From contig CM055092.1 of assembly GCA_029204225.1 (NCBI GenBank), positions 28,506,359 to 28,570,358 on the forward strand: a DNA stretch of 64,000 bases, in the 5' to 3' direction. Below the pieces are notes generated by a model. That model was not told where the DNA came from. It worked only from the letters and a program-made list of their open reading frames with translations, and did not search any database. The stretch comes from Diphasiastrum complanatum (taxonomy: Eukaryota > Streptophyta > Lycopodiopsida > Lycopodiales > Lycopodiaceae). Both the position numbers and the translations under genes were made by a program. Below, piece after piece: positions 23,815 through 36,721 of the stretch (the first letter of the stretch is position 1; every line of letters begins with the position of its first letter).

Positions 23815-25072
23815 TTAGAGAATCGAATGTAGGCAAAGCTTTACATGAGTGCCACGATAGCCCCCAACGTGGGACACCCTGGTATACAGAGGACACTTGA
23901 CCTTGTTAAGAGAGAATTTTATTGGCCAAAAATGAAAGGTCATGTCGAGGCATATGTTCAAATGTGAGCACAGTGCCAAGTAAATAAAGCGAAAAGACTC
24001 AAAGCAGTTGGTCTGTTACATCCATTGGAAATTCCCATCAAGAAGTGAAAGTATTTCCAAGGATTTTTTGGTCGGACTTCCCAAGTCTGGGAAGGGTCAC
24101 GATGCCATTTGGGTAGTAGTTGACAGGCTTACCAAGATGGCGCAATTTATTCCAACAAAAACTACTATCAAAGCTTCAAAACTTGCACAACTCTTCATTG
24201 AGAAGTTGTTCATGTTGTATGGTTTGCCGAACAATATTGTTAGTGATCGTGATTCCAAGTTCACTGGCAAGTTTTGATAGGCAGTCTTTGAAAGACTGGA
24301 AACTACTTTAAGTCTACCAGTCTACAGATCATCCAGAAATCGATGTTCAGACCGAACTTGTCAACCAGTCAATGAAAGATATGTTTCGCGCATATGTTTC
24401 CAGACAATAATCAGATTGGAAAAAGTATCTCCCAATGGGTGAGTTCGCATACAATAGCATGAAGCATTCTGCCACTAGTTTTAGTCTTTTTATGCTCTTG
24501 TACAACTTTCAGCTACGTTCCCCTATCTCTATTGGACTCAAAGGCCTCAAGGTGCAAGCTGCAACAGATTTCTTGCATGATATGCAGGAAATGTTGCAGG
24601 TGGCTAGGGAAAGCATTAGATCCAGATCGAGCCCAATTCTATGCCAACCAAAACTGTGCTCCTCGAGAATTTGAGATCGGTGATTGGGTGTATCTTAGAA
24701 TCCCAAAAGACTCTAAGACACTTCAAACAGGAAAATTTCCGAAGTTATCTCCACGTTATAGTGGTCCTTTCAAAGTTCTTAACAAGATTGATAGGGCTGC
24801 ATATCGACTAGAACTCCCTATTGGAACTAGTATTCATCTTGTATTCCATGTTAGTCGCTTAAAGGAACGACTTGGTGGAAAAGATGACTTGATTCCTATA
24901 GATGATCTAGTGCTATTGGAAAATTTGACTGCTTTTGTACCCCATGAACCGAAAAGGATCATTAATACCCGATGACATCAGCTGAGAAATCATTTGAATT
25001 TTGAACATTTGATTCGTTGAAAAGGTAAGTCAGATGATGAGGACACTTAGGAAAGATTATTTAAGACTTAGA
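23815..25072 (+). pseudogene. Gypsy integrase and chromodomain-like C-terminus
   Basis: LDLVKREFYWPKMKGHVEAY (zinc-finger region), DFLVGLPKSGKGHDAIWVVV and NNIVSDRDSKFTGKF (catalytic core), then EIGDWVYLRIP and LSPRYSGPFKVLNKI (C-terminal GPY-like part). The end resembles a retrotransposon chromodomain: PKRIINTR, FEHLIR*KGK and DDEDT*ER, where the aromatic Trp positions have become stop codons. Many disruptions. This is the chromovirus branch of Ty3/gypsy; chromodomains bias insertion to particular chromatin. Confidence 0.8.
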
Positions 25073-25107
25073 TTCCTTGGTTTTTTTCCATAGAAAGAAG
25101 TTTTTAT

Positions 25108-25478
25108 GGGAGGGAGATTTAATGTACCATAACGGTATGCCCTTCAGTGACAGTCTTGCAAGGGGCATGATGCACGTCTGGCATTATCGACATGTTTGGG
25201 TGCCACACATCACCATCCTAGGTAGTCATGTGTTGCCGGCAGGACCGTGCTTGATGGGACTCACTATGCTATGTCTTTATAGTGGTGGGGCTTCTCTCTT
25301 TCCATTCACTCAATCTACCCGGGAGTTGGTGGATGGAGAGCCTGTGCATGAGCCAAGATGTATCTCTAGGCCAAGAGATGTGTGCTAGGGAGAGCCGAGT
25401 GCAATGGCTGGTGGTATGGGATGCCAGTTTTTGTAGGAGGCTCAACTAGACATGACTATGTTGATAGCTCCAGTGTGG
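25108..25478 (+). repeat. Polypurine tract and truncated gypsy 3' LTR
   Basis: GGGAGGGAGATTTAA precedes TGTACCATAACGGTATGCCC at 25123. Homology to the 5' LTR stops near 25478, about 100 bp short of the full LTR, where sequence from the second multi-exon segment begins. A deletion at this junction is likely. Confidence 0.75.
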
Positions 25479-25516
25479 TTAGCAATCTAAAATTTCACAA
25501 AGAAAGTTAAGCTCAC

Positions 25517-27012
25517 CAATATTGTAGATGTACTGATTCATCAAAGCTTTAAGTTGTTTCGACAATTTTTATGCTTGACAATAAATCTTTGCATGGGATG
25601 TGATCTTCTTGCCTTGCTCTAATCTGCATTAACATTGCAAATGATCTATCAATAAATCATTGTTAATAAATAATAGTATAACAATTATATAACAGACTAT
25701 TTAATACAAAAACGTACCATTCTTCCATTTACTCGAAAACCATAGCTTTGAGGTATGTCAAATTGGAGCATTGTAAGTTCCAATCGTATATATTTTAGAC
25801 TCCAGTCCTCTTCCACTCCAATTGTCGCAATAACAGCCTCATTTTGCTTCACCTCTATTTTCATTTGCTCTTGATGGTTCACTGTAAAGTCTTGATCTAA
25901 TGATTTCCATTCATTATTATCTCTAATCCATCTTCTATAATAAAACATAAAAGAAAGCACTTGTTTTTCTATATGATATCAAAATATCATGGATGATTTG
26001 TTAGCCTTACATTGAATGCTGCCATCAAATTTCACATCCCAATGATCATCAAGGAGTTCTGATATCATTTCATCAGTTAAATCCTTAGCAATGAACATTG
26101 TAGCTGTTTTACGAACATTACATCTAGCAAAAAAATCTACAAAAATTGAAAATGGTAAATACCAATATAGTCGATTGGTTTTTGAACTTGTGCTACATTT
26201 CATGCAGTTTTGAATGTTCATCAAAAACTACGATCTAAAACTTTTTGCTATGGTAGAATTGGGGGGAACCCATTCCTCACTTAAAAAATGTGGTACAGGT
26301 AGAGTTTCTAGTTTGCCATTCAAACCATTTTTGCATGGTATGTACAGAGAATCGTAAAAAAAAATGCCAAAATCCAAAAGTGACTTTAAAGGACGATGCT
26401 TATACTGGAGTAAACCGATATCAGAATGAGTGATGCCTATGATGCATGCAAGTGATTGTATTGGTTGCCATTCGCTTATGCTCGATGGATACAAGTCTGC
26501 AAAAGACAATATTCTATTTTAACACAAATATATCACAATAATGAATGTGGATCATTAACATAGAAAAACTAGCATAAGTTGCATCACATACAATTGCATT
26601 TGAGTCGATCTACGGGATTGACATCCTCCACCATAACTTCATTGTGCATATACACATGTTGAATCAAGACTTCTGAAATGGATTGACCTCCCTTTGAAAC
26701 TTTGAACTCTAAAATTCTTCCTTTCCAAAAGTTTCTGTAATCCATATTTGATTTCTTTCTTTTGCGAAATGCACCTTTTGATGAGTAATGCATCACAACC
26801 CATTGGAACTTTTTGTATGTGCATGGTATCCATAACCCTTCAGAATCCCTTTCATTACAAACAGTGACCGAATTGATTGCACTACGCGGTCTTCGATTGC
26901 AAGCGACCATTGCATAACAGTGCAAGATACAAAACGATTGATAATGTACAAAATGATTGATAACTTCAGTTAGTTGAACCATCCATGCAAGTTCGTTTAA
27001 CTTCAATTAGTT
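25517..27012 (-). pseudogene. N-terminal-type multi-exon segment, unknown family, probably related to the Ulp1-bearing gene
   Basis: Minus-strand exons with credible splice sites: about 27008-26592 (end T|GTATGT), 26496-26011 (start GCAG|AC; in-frame TAG at 26228-26230), 25933-25718 (TATAG| ... ATG|GTACGT) and 25623-25517. The first junction is phase-consistent. The residues carry motifs such as QSFCILHCYAMVACNRRP, LACIIGITHSDIGLLQYKHR and LDDHWDVKFDGSIQ. The last large exon ends in RLELTMLQFDIPQSYGFRV, with a beta-grasp-like feel but no secure match. I recognise no family. Orientation, intron style and the shared end signature at 27235-27267 tie it to the segment at 10.3-13.9 kb. It may be the other half of the same gene or a second, truncated copy. 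Confidence 0.5.
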
Positions 27013-27234
27013 AAACTCGGGCAGTCTTTTTCCGATGGGCAACAATATATTATCCAATCACATATCTAGACTCTGCCCGGCGGGAGTTTTGAACTGGCTA
27101 AAAATGTGCCCGAGAAATTGTAAAAAAAATTTGTCCAGTAAACACCGTTACCATCCTGCACACATGTAAAAATATTATCGGGACATGTGGACATCAAATA
27201 GTTGAAAAGTGAAAAAAAAAAGTATTTTTACAAA

Positions 27235-27267
27235 GGGCCCTTATAGCGCTTGGACCTCCCCTAATGA
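27235..27267 (-). repeat. Candidate terminus of the Ulp1-type element (copy 2)
   Basis: GGGCCC then 18 bases then CCCTAATGA: the same arrangement as at 14210-14242. Copia sequence lies beyond it on the right. Confidence 0.45.
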
Positions 27268-27399
27268 AAAACACAGTGTCACGTTTTTTGCCTTTTTTTT
27301 GCCTGTGAAAATTTACTTGTATTTATGCAAACAATCGAGTTTTTCGTTTGTCTCATTTTACATATAAATATGCAGACTGTGCGACAACATGAGTAAAAA

Positions 27400-27975
27400 T
27401 GCAGCATAAATTGAGGCAGATTAAAATAGGATTTAGGAGAGTAGAGGAGATGAATCCAACAGATGCAGGATTCAAGATTGAATCCTATAGTGATGTAAGC
27501 TGGGCATCAATCAAAAAGATGATTCCAAAAGTGTCTCAAGAGGATGCACAATAGCAACCAATGCAGCTGTTATACGGATTAACAGAAAGCAGACCATAAC
27601 TGCCCAATCATCATGTGAAGCAGAATATGTTGTTGCAACCAAAATGGCTAATGAGCTTACAAGGCTCATAATTTCTAGATGGTTTGGGAGAGACCACCAA
27701 TGGGCCACTAATCCTACACATGGACAACACATCTGCAATACATCTGACAAAGGATCCTGTGTTTCACTCAAGAACGAAACACATTGCTATTAAGTATCAT
27801 TTGATCAAGGATTTGGTTGAGATAAACGAGTTGTAGATAGTTTTCTCAGCCAACCAAGCAGATGGTGATCGACATCTTTACAAAGCCTCTAGATAAGGCA
27901 ATGTTTGAAAGGTAGAGGGCTAGCCTGGGAATCACAAGGCTACCACGCTTTGAGAGAGAACTGAAAAAACTTAAT
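27400..27975 (+). pseudogene. Ty1/copia RNase H and pol C-terminus
   Basis: IESYSDVSWASIKK near 27480, QTITAQSSCEAEYVVATKM near 27594 (RNase H), then VFHSRTKHIAIKYHLIKDLV near 27760-27820. It has the same orientation as the copia RT fragment ending at 15498 and supplies the missing downstream part. About 100 residues between the two pieces are absent. Frameshifts and stops are present. Confidence 0.75.
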
Positions 27976-27999
27976 GTTTCTATCCACAAAGCACTTTTA

Positions 28000-28445
28000 G
28001 CATGTGAGCCTTTACTTGCAAAAATACACAAGATTTCTACATAGGCAGCAACCGACTCAACCGAAGTCATCGTCTCAGGACGATTTCATTTATGAGATCA
28101 AGCATATCGAATGGGTTTCACCGATTGTCATTGTTCCTAAGAAGAATGAGAAATTGAGAATTTGTGTGAATCTCAAGGCTTTGAACAAAGTGACATGAAA
28201 GGATCACTTTTCGTTCCCTTTTACTGAAATCATTTTGGATCACCTTGCTGGAGCAGAAGCTTATAGTTTCTTGGATGGATTTAGTGGTTACAACCAAGTT
28301 AAGATTGCACCTGTCGATCGTCACAAAATTGCTTTTGCAACATAATGGGACACCTATGCTTACAAAGTAATGTTGTTTGGACTCTATAATGCACCAAGTT
28401 TGTTCCAAAGAGTACTGCAATTTGCTTTTAAAGACCAACATCTGC
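28000..28445 (+). pseudogene. Ty3/gypsy reverse transcriptase scrap
   Basis: Reads EWVSPIVIVPKKNEKLRICV, then AYSFLDGFSGYNQVKIAP and VMLFGLYNAPSLFQR, with stop codons between. This matches RT motifs 1-4 of the non-chromodomain plant gypsy group and resembles the RT in the element at 57.4-60.9 kb. No LTRs are visible. Confidence 0.75.
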
Positions 28446-29540
<1,095 letters not shown>

Positions 29541-29572
29541 AAATTTGCTCTCTCTCGTGCAAACACTTTTCA

Positions 29573-29775
<203 letters not shown>

Positions 29776-30659
29776 TACACACTCACTCACTCACTGAAAT
29801 CTGCTCTCTCTCGTGCGAACAAAAATATGCTCTTTTGAAGTGTATTTCTTTTTGCCTGCACTGAGATCTGTGTGAACTAGAATCTGCTAGAAATTGCTTG
29901 CCAGTTTGCAAATCAGAAATTTGTCTCTTTTCAACTTTAGTTGTTTTTGTAAAGAATTTGTGCCTCAGGGCCACGCACGCACACGTACCCACGCGAGCAG
30001 TGTACTGGAACCCCTAGCCACCCGCCATCCTTCACTAGGTGCTCAAGCCCACGACACTTTCCTGTGCATGGCTTGCAACTAAACATTTCGTAGCAGTTTT
30101 TGGCTTGTAATACAATTTTTTGCAGTTCCAATGCATTTTGCCAGGTTCTCCATGCCCTTCTACTGATTGTTAAGTCGCACATATTATTTTTTTAAAATGT
30201 TTTACAATTGATTTGATTTTGCTAGAACTCTGAAATTTTTTGTATTGCAGCTTGCTGATTGTTTTTTGCATAGAAATTTTATGCCAAGTGTAGCAAAAGC
30301 TATCATTGTTGACAACCAGGTGATCTGTAATAGCAACTTTGACCAGTTTTCTTCAATGATACTTTATCACAATTACATCTCCGTTCTTTACCAGTGATGT
30401 AGCTTTGTACTTGTTTTGTTTTCTTGATCCTTGCATAGCAAGGTAGCCGTGAATGAAAACATTTTATCAAAATTATTGCAATTTGCACTTACAGAAACCA
30501 AGATTGGGAAAAAAAACTCTCTTGCTATATTTACTATACTTATATACCTGCATGCAGTTCGCATGCTAATCAACTTGTATGCTATACTTTTATAGTAACA
30601 ATTGTTTTCAAAAATATGGAATAAAAAACCATTGTTTGAAATAACATTGAGTGAGCTTT

Positions 30660-30870
30660 GTATACTATTTGAGATATTTCATGGCAATTTGCAAATCGCA
30701 ACTTTAAATTTCATTTTTCATATTGCATTTATCATTTGAGAGAAAAGCAAATCTCCCAGTTTATAATTTTGAGAGAAAAATCGCCACCTCTTCTTTTGCC
30801 ATCTTACATTTGATCAAAAAGATGGCTCTCTAACAACTGACTTTTTTTTAACAAATACTAACATTGTGGA
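30660..30870. repeat. Diverged direct repeat, copy A
   Basis: Shares ordered words with 32470-32670: CATTTGAGAGAAAAGCAAATCTCC, TTTGAGAGAAAAATCGCCACCTC in diverged form, AAAGATGGCTCTCTAAC and ACTAACATT. No coding potential; probably an old transposon. Confidence 0.5.
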
Positions 30871-31413
30871 AAGATCTCAAATATTCTACAAAGCTTGCTC
30901 AATGTTTTTTCGAACGATAATTTTTTATTCTATGTTTATGAAAAGAATAATTTCCTATTTTGGTTTTAGATTTAGTAGGCCAATTTTCAAAATAATAAAT
31001 AGTACTTTTCAACAAAGAAAAACAAACTTACAACTTTTTCAAGTAATTCTTCCTTTGTGTCATTTGAATCATCAAGCTAGGTTCCAAAAAAGCTTTCTTT
31101 ATTTTAAGATCAATCCTAACCAATTTGAATAGTTACCATGTGTAAGGATAAAGGATTAGGATTAGTAATTGACATCAACAATATTTTTGTGTATGTCTAT
31201 CTATGAAATTGAAATAGATCCAAATTTACAAATCCCATTTCAAGTGTCATTTACATCATTAAATAATGCCTAGGAAAACATTAAGATTAAGTTCCTCGTG
31301 AATATTAAATCTACCTATTTTATTTTCATAAATTGGAAAGTCCACATTACTTATTTTATTTTCATAAATTAGAAAGTCCACATATAACACATATGTGCAT
31401 GTGTATTTCTAAA

Positions 31414-31546
<133 letters not shown>

Positions 31547-32469
31547 ACAAAGATACGGCTATGCATATCAATTTCTAGCTCGCAAATGAAAAACCATCAT
31601 CATTAGTGATTTTTAAACTGTCTTCGACAAAAAAAAAACCGGAAGATCACATTGAAAAAATTGAGCACCACCGTGAACCCTATACATTCGCTTTTGAAGT
31701 AGCATGGTATGTCCATCACTAATCGATTAGCTTGAAAGTGAAAATGGAAGATTGCAGGATGGCGAACGATGTCAGTTGATGATAACCAGGTTATGTGTTT
31801 GGTTTGGTTGCTTGCTAAACGCTTAGTAACAAAATGGGTTTTTCAATCTAGCTTCATTTCTAGAGTTGTCTTTTAACTCTCTGTTTTTTATTGATGCTTC
31901 TAATTGTAAGTAGATGCTTTATATTTCCGAACTGAGATAGAGGTCAAGCTATCTTGCTGATTAGAACTCTTCAGAATCTTTCATACACTTGTACTAGACA
32001 ATTAATATATGATGATCCTGGTGTTACACTACAGTTTGTTGTGGCCAGGGTCGATGTCTCATGTGTGTTCGGTTGTGCTTTTTGTTGTAGTATGTTAGAC
32101 CTCAAACAAACATACTATATCAGAGTTAGAGAACGCAAGTGCATCTTTTTAAGTTATCTTGTTCCTTTTTATAGAAGCATTTCTATAGCTAGTTATCATT
32201 ATTTAATTGTTATCAATGAATACTTAAATATATTCACTCGTTCAAATAATAATATGATAATTTGGATTTGTATCATATGGTGAACGATTCGTTCTCGTGC
32301 TTAATAACTTGATTGTGTCATTTTCAAAAAAATTATCGATTTGTTTTGATAAAAAAAATTGAAAACATCTTGGAACTCATTTCAACATTAAAAAATAAAT
32401 AAACTTAAATGAAAATTTTATTTTATTTATTTACTTTTTCAACAAGTTGGATATTTTTGTAATTTCTTT

Positions 32470-32670
32470 GACATTTTCAATGGCGATTTAAATGGCATTT
32501 TGAAATATCATATCACATTATTCATTTGGGAGAAAGGAGAATCTCCTAGTTTAGAAATTTGAGAGGAAAATCACCACCTCTCAAAGCACTAGCTTTTGCA
32601 TGCTTAGAAAGATGGTGTCCTAACGTCTAATTTTTGCTAACAATCACTAACATTTTTTTGAAAAATGTCA
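32470..32670. repeat. Diverged direct repeat, copy B
   Basis: Second copy of the block described at 30660-30870. It ends just before the inverted-repeat element at 32674. Confidence 0.5.
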
Positions 32671-32673
32671 AAA

Positions 32674-33170
32674 CCAGTGTTGGACAAGTATATAGGTGTC
32701 TGGGTGGTATAAGCAATGGTATCGACAATGGTATCATAGAACATACCCGACCAATATATAATTTTGTGATACTAGGGTTGATACCTAACTCGGGCTGGTT
32801 TTAGCCCATTAATGCGCATGTTGATACCTGGATTAAGAGCAAAAAGTTTGATTTTAATATGGTATGAATATAGTATCCATTTTTAGTTGGTTTCCAAAAT
32901 TCACATATGTGATAAATATTATTCATGGTGGCCCAAAGACATTGGTGGGCATCAACAAAGTTAAAAAGGTCATGCTTTTCATTGAATGCATACTACCCTT
33001 GATAAAAAAAATTAATTTTAGAAAAAAATTACATACTCATACCCGGGTTTATACTTGGCTGGTATCACCCTTCCAATACCAATGTCGGTTGATACCAACC
33101 AGCAATTTGCAAACATGGTGATATTCATACTCGGCTGGCATTAGAAATATTAATACCCGTCCAACACTGG
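32674..33170. mobile_element. 497-bp element with terminal inverted repeats (MITE-like)
   Basis: The left end CCAGTGTTGGACAAGTAT is repeated inverted at the right end (TACCCGTCCAACACTGG, 33154-33170) with two mismatches. The interior is rich in GGTATCA/TGATACC words and has no coding region. Size, inverted ends and lack of coding capacity fit a miniature inverted-repeat transposable element. The target duplication is unclear (A-rich flanks). Confidence 0.65.
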
Positions 33171-34092
33171 AGAAAACATATTACAATTTCTTCATTGTTT
33201 TCATGAATACACAATTATAGACCAATTCATTTACTGATAAAACTTGTGAAGCTATATATCAATATTTGGTATATTGTTTTTTTCATTTATAAATGATTTT
33301 TTTTTATATATTTAAAAAAGATATTTAAAAATAGAATAGAAACTTTGTATAAATGTTAAATTAAATATATGTAAGTCGACATATGTGATACGAGAGTACC
33401 TTTTGAGGCATATTTTCAGGCATTGAAAGCATTTTTGTAAACAATCATTTATTTTTGAAGAATTTCTTGTATCACCTCACTCTTTGGTGATAGCTATTCT
33501 CATCAAATTTTTGAATTGCTTACAAAAGAGTTTTTGGAATTGTTATGAAATATCATAACACATGCAATATCCTAGTTTAGAGCAAAACCTGTTTACGTGG
33601 TTGTTTTGTGTTCTGTTTACTTGGTTGTTTTGGATTACTAAACTTTAAACCAAATGAAACTATGTACAAATATTTGAGAAGCAACAATGGAAAGCAACAT
33701 TTCAAAATAGGTAGCCAAAAGGCCTTCATTTTACACAAACTCGTTTGTACACAAAATAATTTTAGCTCCATGCTAACATCCATACATGACATGACACGAA
33801 AGCGGAACCAAGCTGTTTGGAAATAATATTGGGTATCAATTGTTTTTCAAAACTTATATGAAAAGGTTGGGACATTTCACTTAATAAACTCAACTTTTGA
33901 TGAGTATAAGAACAAGCTCGCATGCAACATCTATAATTCAATTGTCAATATCTCATACATCTCATAGAGTTCACTTCACTTGTCTTTAAAATTCCTATTC
34001 AATTTGAACGGGACAAAATTGCGTACCTAGATTTTAGGTTTTTTAGTTTTAGGTTTAATGAGTAATGTGAGCGAGAGAGAGCTAGCAAGGAA
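33171..34092. other. Gene-free AT-rich stretch
   Basis: Two overlapping short open frames around 33577-33826 on opposite strands show no motif. Nothing else recognised. Confidence 0.35.
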
Positions 34093-34206
34093 AAGCAACG
34101 AAGGATCGAGCTAGCGAGAGAGAGCGCGAGCGAGTGCTAAGCAACGAAGAAGCAACGAAGGATCGAGCTAGCGAGAGAGAGCGCGAGCGAGTGCTAAGCA
34201 ACGAAG
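34093..34206. repeat. 57-bp tandem repeat, two perfect copies
   Basis: The unit AAGCAACGAAGGATCGAGCT...GCGAGCGAGTGCT starts at 34093 and again at 34150, identical over its length. A third partial start, AAGCAACGAAGGATCGAG, follows. Confidence 0.9.
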
Positions 34207-34456
34207 GATCGAGGATGGAGGGATAAAGGATGGAGGGAGACATTTAGAGGTGAGCATCGGGCAAGAAGGAATAAAGCAGCGGTAGCATTAGTATTTAGGA
34301 GGATCAATCTGGTGCCATCTTGCTTTTCCTCTCAGCGCTGTGCTGTGGCTGTGGGTTCAGGCTAGATTGATACCGCACCTGCTTTGGATTCACAACCAAT
34401 CTGTCATGGCACTCCCTCCTAATTGTTCCCAAAGTCCATCAGTGATAACGTGAGTT

Positions 34457-34490
34457 GAGAGAGAGAGTGTGTGTGTGTGTGTGTGTGTGT
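34457..34490. repeat. (GA)n(GT)n microsatellite
   Basis: Short GA run followed by about 24 bp of GT. Confidence 0.95.
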
Positions 34491-34812
34491 CGCTCTTTTC
34501 CACTCTATTTTGTTCAAATCCCAGCATTATTATGAGAGGAAGCGACTGTGCTCAAAGGTGCACACCCCGGTTTTTTGTAGCAGAACTACTACTTTAGAAA
34601 GCCTTACTAGGGGTAGCTGACAGAGTGTTTCCTCTTCAGTTCGCATTGTCATTGTATGGTAGTAGCAAAAATCGGGACTACTTTTGAAGGCCTGCATTGC
34701 GTTGATTCATGGCTGCCTGGCTTGGCTGTGGGGGAGGGGAGGGGCAAAGCAAGGGGCTGATGCTGGATCGGGCTGTGATGCATTGGTTGGTTGGTTGTCC
34801 ATTATCAGACAA

Positions 34813-34813
34813 T

Positions 34814-34851
<38 letters not shown>

Positions 34852-35294
34852 CCTGCTAGTGCATTGGGCATAGCAAATTTGAGAGAGGATGGAGGCAAAG
34901 GGCAGCAGGACTAAGTGTGTTGTGGGCACAGGCGCTGCAATGCACCACAGATTTGCAGTTGAATGCAACTACTAACAATACTATACCTAGCATGCTCTCC
35001 TAGAAACTGCGCAAGTCCAAATTGTTTGGTGGACGAGATGGGTTCTCATGGGAGCACAAACAAGCAGATTTTGGGAAGCCAATGCACAAGGTCTATCCTT
35101 CTATGATTCTCTTTTGTTGTAGGTTTTGCTCTCAATTACGGTTTCAAGTCATAAATTTGCAAGTTGGGTGAAGAAATCTTATAGCTTAGTTGGGAGATGG
35201 ACAGTGGGGAGCTGTGTACTAGAATGATTGATTGAGTGTGTTTGTTGGAAGTTCAAAGGGATGTGTTTTGGAGCTCATTGTAAGATGGTTTCTT
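34813..35294. repeat. Segmental duplication, copy 1 (about 480 bp)
   Basis: Starts with a GA tract, then GCATTGGGCATAGCAAAT, GAGAGAGGATGGAGGCAAAG and GGTTCTCATGGGAGCACAAA. It ends TTGTAAGATGGTTTCTT. Matches 35593-36077 with only scattered differences. No ORF is conserved; possibly a transcribed non-coding sequence. Confidence 0.85.
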
Positions 35295-35548
35295 ACAATG
35301 TAGGCTGTGATGGAGAAAACACGTTTTAGAGCATTTCATTGGTCCACAAGTGATTAGGGTTTTGACCAACGAGGTGTGTTTCATGGACACGTGTCTTTCA
35401 GTTTATCCCATAAATCAAATGTCATTTTGATTGCTATATATACCATGAGTGTTTTGGAATTCTGCAAAGCATGACCTTCAAGATGAAAAGCGTGACAAGT
35501 TAGAGTTTCTCTGAGATTAGGGTTCAGGGAAGGAGAAATAGCAATAAT

Positions 35549-35549
35549 A

Positions 35550-35586
<37 letters not shown>

Positions 35587-35587
35587 T

Positions 35588-35636
<49 letters not shown>
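35549..35636. repeat. (GT)n(GA)n microsatellite
   Basis: GT tract to about 35583, a short GAGTGAGTGA bridge, then GA to 35636. The GA part is the start of duplication copy 2. Confidence 0.97.
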
Positions 35637-35638
<2 letters not shown>

Positions 35639-36077
35639 CTTTGCTAGTGTATTGGGCATAGCAAATCTGAGAGAGGATGGAGGCAAAGGGCAGCAGGACT
35701 AAGTGTGGGCACAGGCGCTGCAAAGCACCACAGATTTGCAGTTGAATGCAACTACTAACAATGCTATAGCTAGCATGCTCTCCTAGAAACTACGAAAGTC
35801 CAAATTGTTTGGTGGAAGAGACGGGTTCTCATGGGAGCACAAACAAGCAAATTTTGGGGAGCCAATGCACAAGGTCTATCCCTCTATGATTCTCTTTTGT
35901 TGTAGTTTTTGCTCCCAAGTACGGTTTCAAGTCATAAATTTGCAAACTAGGTGAAGAAATCTCATGGCTTGGTTGGGAGATGGACAGTGGGGAGCTGTGC
36001 ACTAGAATGATTGATTGAGTGTGTTTGTTGGAAGTTCAAAGGGATGTGTTTTGGAGCTCATTGTAAGATGGTTTCTT
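35593..36077. repeat. Segmental duplication, copy 2
   Basis: Near-identical direct repeat of 34813-35294, offset by about 780 bp. Confidence 0.85.
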
Positions 36078-36721
36078 GCCCAATAAGAATTTGTCCTCCA
36101 ATTTTGTGCTCTGAGCAAGCCGGCTCACTAGTTGCATAGGAGGAACCCATTTATTTACTCCTTACAAAATATTCTAGGTAGCAAAGGTCTTTTGCCTTTG
36201 TGTGTTCCAGAAAAGATAGGCTACAAGAAATTTGTTGGAGTCCAACAAGATGCACAGAACAAAATAGAGGCTACAGGATAGAACACTCTTGGAAAGCCAT
36301 CACTGCATAAGCTGATGGAGGATAGCTAAAGGGATTGACTAATGAATGAAAAACTGCAGAGCGCAGGACATGACAGGATCACTGCTGCTTTTCCACTTAA
36401 CAATCGCTACAGGACAATTAATAGAAAATTGATAAGTAATTTATGTTCGGTACTTCTACAGGAAGTTGCATGCAAAAATGATAAATAAAAATTAGTACAT
36501 GCAGAACGATTGCGCTTGCAACTACAGAAGCACTTTGATTCAAAAAAACTAGAAGTAAGGGAAGATGTGCGGACGTGCCTGAAACTGAAGCGCCGATCAT
36601 GAATTTCTGATAAATGCGCTCACAGTAAAAGATAAATTGATGCGATTGAAACTGAAGTGCTCAATCGTAAAGCTCCAACAAGAACAATATAAGATGCGCA
36701 TAAAACTAAAACACAAGCCTT

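Larger units (their letters stand above)
15499..25478 (+). mobile_element. Ty3/gypsy LTR retrotransposon (chromodomain type), decayed
   Basis: The 5' LTR (15499-15957) is followed by a primer-binding site complementary to tRNA-Met. In order come a pseudo-protease/RT start (16831-17550), RT (23540-23786, with [11 protein letters not shown]), an integrase with D-x-D core (about 23860-24280), an integrase C-terminal region (24660-24975), a chromodomain-like end (24945-25060), a polypurine tract and a 3' LTR start at 25123. gag is not recognisable and RNase H is missing. A younger copia element splits the RT. The 3' LTR is truncated near 25478. Reading frames have many stops, so it cannot move on its own. 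Confidence 0.85.

Noticed and set aside
30000-30060. Possible tRNA or structured RNA in the GC-rich patch
   Set aside because: I could not form a cloverleaf or find A/B box promoter elements.
33577-33826. Overlapping 71- and 72-codon frames on both strands
   Set aside because: No motif; both strands open over the same stretch suggests low stop density rather than genes.
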